Assembly: GCA_030044235.1 (NCBI GenBank)
Contig: JASHWD010000028.1
Coordinates: forward strand, 1 to 10,200
Direction: 5' to 3'
Length of the DNA stretch: 10,200 nucleotides
Origin: Candidatus Parvarchaeota archaeon
Lineage (GTDB): Archaea; Nanobdellota; Nanobdellia; Parvarchaeales; Parvarchaeaceae
Position 1 is the first letter of the stretch, and each line of letters starts with the position of its first letter. Below, piece after piece: positions 5,779 through 10,200 of the stretch. The notes below the pieces were generated by a model. It was given only the letters and a program-made list of their open reading frames with translations, did not search any database and was not told the DNA's origin. A program made the translations under genes and the position numbers.

Positions 5779-6914
5779 ACTATGATTTTTAATACCTGTT
5801 CATTCTTTACAGGCTCGTCATTTTTTATTTTTAGGCCAGTTCTACAATCTATTGCGCCCTTATAGTTTTTTGCGACATCCGAATGTACAAGTTCAGCAAC
5901 ATCGTGTGGGGTTGAATTTTGTTCGACTATATAAGCGTCCGGCAATATTCTTCCGCGGCTATCGGATAGTTTTTTTTCATCCTCAACAGTAAATACGACT
6001 TTATTTTTCATAACATTTAATACGAGTTCGTTTAGTGCTTGTTGTATCCCGGTGTTGCCATGTTTTTTAATTATTTGATTTATTATATCAAGCGCTTTGA
6101 TCTGTTCTTTATTTAGATCCTTCTTGATTTTTATCGAATCTTGATAATAATCTATAAAACCGTGTTTATTTGCCTCTTTGAGTGTAAGTTCGGCCGCCGC
6201 GGAGCAAGGAACAATAGGGTACTTGAAATGAGCTTTTAGATCTTCTAGGCGGTCCTTCAAATTTTCAGCAGCATCCATTTTATTTGCCGCGATAACCATT
6301 GGTTTGTCTTTATTCAAAACGTAGTCACTTATTAATTCTGCGGAGTGTTCGTCTATGCTTTTTATGTTTAAGTTTTTTACGACCTCTTTAATCGTAGGGA
6401 ATTTAAACTTTAGCCCAGAAAGCGCTTTGTATACGGCTTCTGATATGTCTTCTACACCGTGCAATTTTACTCTTAATATTATTGATTTTATCCATAGTCT
6501 TAATTCATTTCTCACCATCTCTACGTCTTTTTTAGGATCATAATTTATTGCGGGGTTCCCTGCGCCATCGGTTTTGCCGGATATATCAATGACTTGGATT
6601 AAGCCGTCTGCTTCCATTGCATCGCTAAGAAATTTATTTCCCAAGCCTTTGCCTTCGTTTGCGCCTTCTATTAAGCCAGCCACGTCTATCATCTCTAAAG
6701 GTACAAATCGCACACCGTTTACACAGGGAGAATTATGCGGAGTGCATTTTGTATTAAATTCTTTCTCCGGGCATTTTACAGTAACGTATGCGATTCCTTT
6801 ATTTGGCTCTATAGTGGTAAATGGTCTGTCCTCGATCTGTACGTCTTCTAATGTTAAAGATTTAAAAAAAGTACTTTTTCCTACATTAGTCCTGCCTATT
6901 ATTCCTACTTTCAT
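5775..6914 (-). CDS. YchF/Ygr210-like GTPase with C-terminal TGS domain (Obg-related)
   Basis: This is a P-loop GTPase of the Obg/YchF group, whose members associate with ribosomes. The 379-residue product has G1 at 7-14 (G-R-T-N-V-G-K-S), a P-F-T-T switch I segment at 31-34, G3 D-V-A-G-L at 77-81 followed by the glycine-rich G-A-N-E-G-K-G-L-G-N-K-F-L typical of YchF/Obg proteins, G4 N-K-M-D at 211-214 and a G5-like S-A-A at 238-240. A helical middle part runs to about 300, and residues 305-379 form a TGS domain ending in D-x-x-V-L-K-I. Bacterial and human YchF/OLA1 have N-x-x-E in place of N-K-x-D and favour ATP; the intact N-K-M-D here predicts GTP and suits the archaeal Ygr210-like branch. 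Cysteines at 48, 57 and 64 lie between switch I and G3. ATGA overlaps at both ends place it in the ksgA operon, supporting a role in ribosome biogenesis or translation. Confidence 0.88.
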   Translation of the reverse strand: MKVGIIGRTNVGKSTFFKSLTLEDVQIEDRPFTTIEPNKGIAYVTVKCPEKEFNTKCTPHNSPCVNGVRFVPLEMIDVAGLIEGANEGKGLGNKFLSDAMEADGLIQVIDISGKTDGAGNPAINYDPKKDVEMVRNELRLWIKSIILRVKLHGVEDISEAVYKALSGLKFKFPTIKEVVKNLNIKSIDEHSAELISDYVLNKDKPMVIAANKMDAAENLKDRLEDLKAHFKYPIVPCSAAAELTLKEANKHGFIDYYQDSIKIKKDLNKEQIKALDIINQIIKKHGNTGIQQALNELVLNVMKNKVVFTVEDEKKLSDSRGRILPDAYIVEQNSTPHDVAELVHSDVAKNYKGAIDCRTGLKIKNDEPVKNEQVLKIIV

Positions 6915-7261
6915 AAAAGTATAATCGAAGAAACAACCAGGGTTAAAACAAGAAATACAATTCCATAGCCAGCAATCTTAACAAGATCGGCTTTTATCGC
7001 CGTGTAAAATGCAGACAATACCAGATTTATTATCACTATAATCGCAGCTACGGTTACGTAAAATTGACTATCAAAATAAACTAGCAGTAACATTATTAAG
7101 ACCTCTAAAAATATAAAATAAATATTTAGGATGTGGTCGATTTTTATCTTTTCTGAAATAACATCTATTTCAGACTCTGTGTAAGTTCCGATTAGATACC
7201 CTACCGGAAATGAAGCAGAAACTAGCAATAGCAAAAGAATATTCGACATTATACTCAGCAT
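6911..7261 (-). CDS. Small four-helix membrane protein of unknown function
   Basis: I do not recognise a named family. The 116-residue product is very hydrophobic, with four likely membrane helices at about 5-25, 43-63, 67-87 and 94-114. The first ends in F-P-V-G-Y-L-I-G-T-Y and is followed by an acidic loop T-E-S-E-I-D (28-33) and a charged stretch with several Lys, so the main polar loop is between helices 1 and 2. It is the first gene of the minus-strand operon and its stop overlaps the GTPase start as ATGA. The start at 7261 is 24 bases from a TATA-like box; an alternative in-frame ATG at 7249 would give M-S-N-I-L and a leader of about 12 bases. Its place ahead of GTPase and ksgA is striking, but nothing in the sequence shows its activity. 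Confidence 0.75.
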   Translation of the reverse strand: MLSIMSNILLLLLVSASFPVGYLIGTYTESEIDVISEKIKIDHILNIYFIFLEVLIMLLLVYFDSQFYVTVAAIIVIINLVLSAFYTAIKADLVKIAGYGIVFLVLTLVVSSIILL

Positions 7262-7280
7262 GAAATCTAATGAAAATACA

Positions 7281-7290
7281 TTAATAAATA
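7281..7290. promoter_or_regulatory. TATA-like region in the 55-base divergent spacer before 7261 and 7317
   Basis: The forward sequence TTAATAAATA reads as TATTTATTAA on the minus strand, centred about 24 bases before ATG 7261. The same stretch lies about 31 bases before ATG 7317 and is the only convincing AT-rich box in the 55-base spacer 7262-7316, so it may serve both the operon and the flippase gene. The minus-strand use is better supported than the plus-strand use. Confidence 0.45.
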
Positions 7291-7316
7291 CCTAAGGACT
7301 AACAAGATAATCCGCT

Positions 7317-8852
7317 ATGGATAAACTTAATAAAAACGCTTCGGACCTCCAGACAGAGCAGTCTTTAGTTGCATCGAACAGTCTCTATTACTTTTTTAGA
7401 TTTTTATCTAAATCTTTCATAGCCTTTGTAGTAAGCATATTTCTGGTTAGATTTCTTGGGTCTATTGATTATGGTATCTACACCATCGCTACGACTTATT
7501 GGGTAATGTTCACAACAATAGCATCTATTGGCTTGGGTAGTGCCGTGCAATATGGAATAGCAAAATATAGATCAAATAATGAGTTAGGGAAGCTAAACTG
7601 GTTGGTAAGACACTATCTTAAGATACTTACAATAAGCTCGATACTAGGTTCCATTGTGATGTTTCTTTTAGCTGGACCTATCGCAATAGCATATAGAGTA
7701 CCTGAAATAAAAAGTCTTATCGAGATTTTATCGGTAGGTATAGTTTTCTATGCAATCACCGAAAGCTTTGCCGCTAATGTTTATATCGGTTTTCAAAAGA
7801 TGAAATATACTTTTTGGTCAGGCATAGTTTTTGATGCCCTGAGACTTGTACAGGTTTCAATAGTATTTTTTGGTTTAGGACTGCTTGGGGTTATAACATT
7901 TTATGATGTTATTTACGTAATTGTTACGGTGATATCTCTATACTTTGTTTACAGGTTATTGCATAAAAATAATACTCAAAAAGAGATTCCGATTCCAAAG
8001 AAAGAACTAAGCGAATTTCATAGATATAATTGGTTTTCCTATGGAAATAACTTGATAGCTTACTTTTACGGTTCCGCAATAGCTCTTATTCTTGGGGTGT
8101 TTGCACCAAATCTATCATCAGTTTCATTTTTTACGGTAGGACTTAGTTTAGCCTCCTTGATATCGATGCCGGCAGGTGCGCTCAGCTCCGCATTTTTTTC
8201 GACAAATACAAAATATTTTGAAAAGAAGCAATTTGATAAATTTTATGAATTTATGAATTTAATCTTAAGGTATGTATCAATGTTTACTATACCTCTAGCG
8301 GTAGGAGGAATCATAGCGGCAGGGCCTTTAATTTCTTACTTTTATCGTTCGTCATTCTTAGGAGCGGAAATACCTTTCATAATAGCCATGGTAGCTACAT
8401 TTTTAACCGCTCTATTTAATCCTTTGACAAACGTTGTAAGCGCTATAGGAAAACAAAAATATATTTTATATTCTAGTGTAGTGGGTGCAGTCGTAGGCCT
8501 TATAAGTACATTGATTTTAGTTCCAATTTTCTTAACTATCGGTGCAGCGTTTGTAATACTACTTTCGAGCGTCGCAATACTCGTAGTAAATCTTTATTAT
8601 ACATCCAGGTATATAAAAATAATTTTACCTTATCTTGTAATGTTTAAAATTACAATAGCATCGCTAATAATGGGAGGCCTTATCTACCTACTCGATAAAA
8701 AAGTTTCTTTATCTTTGCTTCCGTTTGTGCTTATAGGGAGTTTTATTGTATATCTTTTTATCATATATGCAATGAGGGTATTGACAAAGAACGATATAAA
8801 CTTCTTCTTAAAATTAAGCAAGTTAGATAAATTTTTACATATAAAGACGTAA
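7317..8852 (+). CDS. Polysaccharide/lipid-linked oligosaccharide flippase (Wzx-like, MOP/PST superfamily)
   Basis: Flippases of this superfamily move lipid-linked sugars across the cytoplasmic membrane. The 511-residue product is hydrophobic throughout, with about 12-14 membrane segments separated by short basic loops. The N-terminal signature is R-F-L-G-S-I-D-Y-G-I-Y-T-I-A at 45-58, matching the family's R-x-L-G-x-x-D-Y-G-x-Y. An M-P-A-G-A-L-S-S-A-F-F-S segment in the middle and an A-I-G-K-Q-K-Y-I-L-Y-S-S stretch further on match the second-half repeat of Wzx/AglR-type proteins. Length is normal. It is the first of three plus-strand genes that end with AglB/STT3, making it a good candidate for flipping the glycan donor used in N-glycosylation; export of another polysaccharide cannot be excluded. 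The N-terminus before the first helix is a short polar tail of about 20 residues. Confidence 0.85.
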   Translation: MDKLNKNASDLQTEQSLVASNSLYYFFRFLSKSFIAFVVSIFLVRFLGSIDYGIYTIATTYWVMFTTIASIGLGSAVQYGIAKYRSNNELGKLNWLVRHYLKILTISSILGSIVMFLLAGPIAIAYRVPEIKSLIEILSVGIVFYAITESFAANVYIGFQKMKYTFWSGIVFDALRLVQVSIVFFGLGLLGVITFYDVIYVIVTVISLYFVYRLLHKNNTQKEIPIPKKELSEFHRYNWFSYGNNLIAYFYGSAIALILGVFAPNLSSVSFFTVGLSLASLISMPAGALSSAFFSTNTKYFEKKQFDKFYEFMNLILRYVSMFTIPLAVGGIIAAGPLISYFYRSSFLGAEIPFIIAMVATFLTALFNPLTNVVSAIGKQKYILYSSVVGAVVGLISTLILVPIFLTIGAAFVILLSSVAILVVNLYYTSRYIKIILPYLVMFKITIASLIMGGLIYLLDKKVSLSLLPFVLIGSFIVYLFIIYAMRVLTKNDINFFLKLSKLDKFLHIKT

Positions 8853-8863
8853 TCAAAAACACT

Positions 8864-8871
8864 TTAATATA
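8864..8871 (+). promoter_or_regulatory. TATA-like promoter element for the phosphoglucose isomerase gene
   Basis: TTAATATA is centred about 24 bases before ATG 8891. The in-frame TTG at 8873 is two bases from this box and could not be on a transcript started from it, so the element decides the start. It lies in the 38-base gap after the flippase gene. Confidence 0.5.
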
Positions 8872-8890
8872 TTTGAATCAAAAGAATGGT

Positions 8891-9670
8891 ATGCACTTAA
8901 ACGTAAAGGCGGTAGACTTAGACTTTGATGAAAAAACTAGAAAGCTTTACGCAGATAAAGTAGAAATTAATTCATCTGTTAGGAAACTTTCTGATATGAA
9001 AGACGTAATTTTTAATCAAAATTTTATAAATAACAGGAATAAAGATGACGGTCTTTATTACATGTTTAGGGCCGCTGGTCAGAACAAGAATAATACTATA
9101 TTTGAAGCTCACGATATGCGCTACGATGTTACAGTTTTAATGAACTATGACGTGGGAGGTGAATTTAACAAGACTTTTGGTCATTACCACCCAATATGCA
9201 AAGGCAACTTAGCATATCCAGAGCTTTATGAGGTAATCTCCGGCGAAGTCATTTACATTATGCAGAAAAGATGTGAAAATGGAAGTTATGATGTAAAATT
9301 AGTACACGCAAAAAAAGGCGACAAGGTAATAATGGAGCCCAACTACGGTCACATAACCATAAACATAGGAAAAGGCTTATTAGTAGAATCCAATCTTGTT
9401 AATTCTAAATTTGAATCGGACTATAAGCCAATAAAGGAAATGCACGGTGGAGCGGTTTATTTGACCGATAAAAAGACCGTCATACTAAATCAGAATTACA
9501 AGAATGTATCGATAACTCACATGGAAGCACCAAAAATCGAATTTTTAGATCCGAATAAGAGTCTTTATGATGAATATATATCACACCCAGAACACTTTAA
9601 ATTTCTAAATAACCCAGATTTTCTTTTATGGAAGCACGATGAATGGGATTTATCAAGCCAGCATTTTTGA
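8891..9670 (+). CDS. pgiA: Cupin-type glucose-6-phosphate isomerase (archaeal PGI)
   Basis: This enzyme interconverts glucose 6-phosphate and fructose 6-phosphate in the cytoplasm using a metal-bound cupin fold unrelated to classical PGI. From ATG 8891 the product has 259 residues. Key motifs are G-H-Y-H at 97-100, P-E-L-Y-E-V-I-S-G at 110-118 and Y-G-H-I-T-I-N at 152-158. By comparison with the Pyrococcus enzyme the metal ligands would be His98, His100, Glu111 and His154, all present, with about four extra residues between the His pair and Glu. It is about 70 residues longer than the roughly 190-residue Pyrococcus form, with extra sequence at the N-terminus (about 45) and a C-terminal tail after 200 rich in acidic and aromatic residues. 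The TTG at 8873 would add six residues but overlaps the promoter. Lying between a flippase and AglB/STT3, it may feed fructose 6-phosphate into sugar-nucleotide synthesis as well as central metabolism. Confidence 0.88.
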   Translation: MHLNVKAVDLDFDEKTRKLYADKVEINSSVRKLSDMKDVIFNQNFINNRNKDDGLYYMFRAAGQNKNNTIFEAHDMRYDVTVLMNYDVGGEFNKTFGHYHPICKGNLAYPELYEVISGEVIYIMQKRCENGSYDVKLVHAKKGDKVIMEPNYGHITINIGKGLLVESNLVNSKFESDYKPIKEMHGGAVYLTDKKTVILNQNYKNVSITHMEAPKIEFLDPNKSLYDEYISHPEHFKFLNNPDFLLWKHDEWDLSSQHF

Positions 9671-9687
9671 ATGTAGTCACAAGAAAG

Positions 9688-9695
9688 ATTTAAAA
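9688..9695 (+). promoter_or_regulatory. Possible TATA-like element for the AglB/STT3 gene
   Basis: ATTTAAAA is centred about 38 bases before ATG 9730, which would place the transcript start near 9717 and give a leader of about 13 bases. It is less TATA-like than the other boxes, and read-through from the isomerase gene 59 bases upstream is also possible. Confidence 0.35.
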
Positions 9696-9729
9696 GCAAC
9701 AACATTTTCCTTATACTATTAAATTACTT

Positions 9730-10200
9730 ATGACTGAGGATAATGAACTAAAAAGGATAGAATCCGAGACAGAGCACGCTGAAAAAAGAGTCGAAAAAGA
9801 AATCGAGAGCGAGAATGCTAGGTTAAAGAGAGAACTAGAAGAACTTAAGAAACAACAGGCTAGATTAGAGAAATTAAGAACAGAAGGTTCAAAATTAGAA
9901 CAAATGAATCCAGCAAAAAAAGAAAAGATAACCGAAGTCGAAATACAATTAAACTTCGATTCAGCCACAAAAGTTTTAAAAACTTTATACAATGTATTTA
10001 TACAGAAGAGAGTTTTGTTTTACATCTTACTTATACTCGCGGTATTGATAGGTATCGTTATACGTTCTGCAAGCCTGCCCGCTTTGGGAGCATCGCCGTT
10101 AATAGGCAATGGGTATCTCAATATGGGTGGCTCACTAACAGGTTTAGACCCGTACACATTTTATATCCAAATGAACAATATAATAAATACCGGTACGGTT
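9730..10200 (+). CDS. aglB: Oligosaccharyltransferase AglB/STT3, N-terminal part (runs off the right edge)
   Basis: AglB/STT3 moves a glycan from a dolichol carrier to Asn of N-x-S/T sequons on the outer face of the membrane. Only the first 157 codons are present. Residues 1 to about 90 are highly charged and cytoplasmic, with a probable coiled coil at about 5-58 (Glu, Lys, Arg and spaced Leu, nearly no helix breakers). A membrane helix follows at about 95-111 and ends in V-I-R-S-A-S-L-P, like the family's x-L-R-x-x-P boundary. The first outer loop has L-T-G-L-D-P-Y-T-F-Y at 136-145, matching the family D-P-Y-x-x-x-R region; Asp140 fits the first catalytic, metal-binding Asp, and I-I-N-T-G at 151-155 fits the usual I-x-x-x-G. 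The usual Arg after D-P-Y is replaced by Ile/Gln here. The catalytic W-W-D motif would lie beyond the window. Identity is inferred from this loop, the topology and the flippase nearby. No in-frame upstream ATG competes. Confidence 0.72.
   Translation, partial: MTEDNELKRIESETEHAEKRVEKEIESENARLKRELEELKKQQARLEKLRTEGSKLEQMNPAKKEKITEVEIQLNFDSATKVLKTLYNVFIQKRVLFYILLILAVLIGIVIRSASLPALGASPLIGNGYLNMGGSLTGLDPYTFYIQMNNIINTGTV

Noticed and set aside
6574..6924. Plus-strand open frame of 116 codons inside the GTPase gene
   Set aside because: It lies opposite the G1-G3 region of a well-supported GTPase and encodes nothing recognisable.
9711..9992. Minus-strand open frame of 93 codons opposite the start of AglB/STT3
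   Set aside because: It is the antisense of the Glu/Lys-rich coiled coil, giving a Ser/Phe-rich product with no recognisable motif, and no promoter is seen. The plus-strand frame from 9730 is clearly the coding one.
1..10200. tRNA, rRNA, CRISPR arrays, insertion sequences or long repeats
   Set aside because: None seen. Spacers are at most about 85 bases, contain no cloverleaf or spaced repeats, and no transposase or integrase is encoded.

Overview
The window is archaeal, AT-rich (about one third G+C by eye) and tightly packed: genes fill almost all of it and the longest stretch without one is about 85 bases. Archaeal markers are an L40e zinc-ribbon ribosomal protein, RNase P subunit Rnp3 (p30), transcription factor TFE, a PAC2-type proteasome assembly chaperone, a cupin-type phosphoglucose isomerase and the start of an AglB/STT3 oligosaccharyltransferase. 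Many genes have a TATA-like box centred about 24-28 bases before the first ATG and no clear Shine-Dalgarno sequence, so leaderless mRNAs are probably common. Short, slightly trimmed proteins, overlapping genes and low G+C suggest a small-genome archaeon, perhaps of the DPANN group (Parvarchaeum- or Micrarchaeota-like); that placement is inference.

Layout. Bases 60-560 hold rnp3 on the minus strand. It diverges, from a palindromic TATA box, from a plus-strand pair: rpl40e (620-808) and a large PDZ-containing M50 site-2 protease (815-2050). The TFE gene (2086-2733) follows with its own promoter and meets, stop against stop, a minus-strand gene for a small anchored six-cysteine protein (2734-3024). 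A Nudix-fold protein without a working Nudix box (3110-3523) converges on a PAC2 chaperone (3531-4226) that ends in Leu-Tyr-Gly, an HbYX-type proteasome-docking tail. Next is a minus-strand operon, read from 7261 down to 4280: a small four-helix membrane protein, a YchF/Ygr210-like TGS GTPase, the KsgA/Dim1 rRNA dimethyltransferase and a second, compact M50 protease, joined by overlaps of 4, 4 and 13 bases. From 7317 to the right edge all genes are on the plus strand: a polysaccharide flippase, a cupin phosphoglucose isomerase and the N-terminal part of AglB/STT3.

How they fit together. The left and centre are information processing and protein quality control (tRNA maturation, ribosome, basal transcription, 20S assembly, rRNA methylation, a ribosome-linked GTPase). 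The right is surface glycosylation: sugar-phosphate supply, lipid-linked glycan flipping and transfer to asparagine. The sequon-rich outer region of the first protease and the two sequons in the cysteine-rich protein make them plausible substrates of that pathway.

I see no mobile element, CRISPR array, tRNA or rRNA. No wholly new system is evident. The most unusual points are the charged coiled-coil extension on AglB/STT3, the lysine-rich extension on TFE, the dead Nudix box, the HbYX-type tail, and the coupling of a membrane protease and a membrane protein to a GTPase-KsgA pair.
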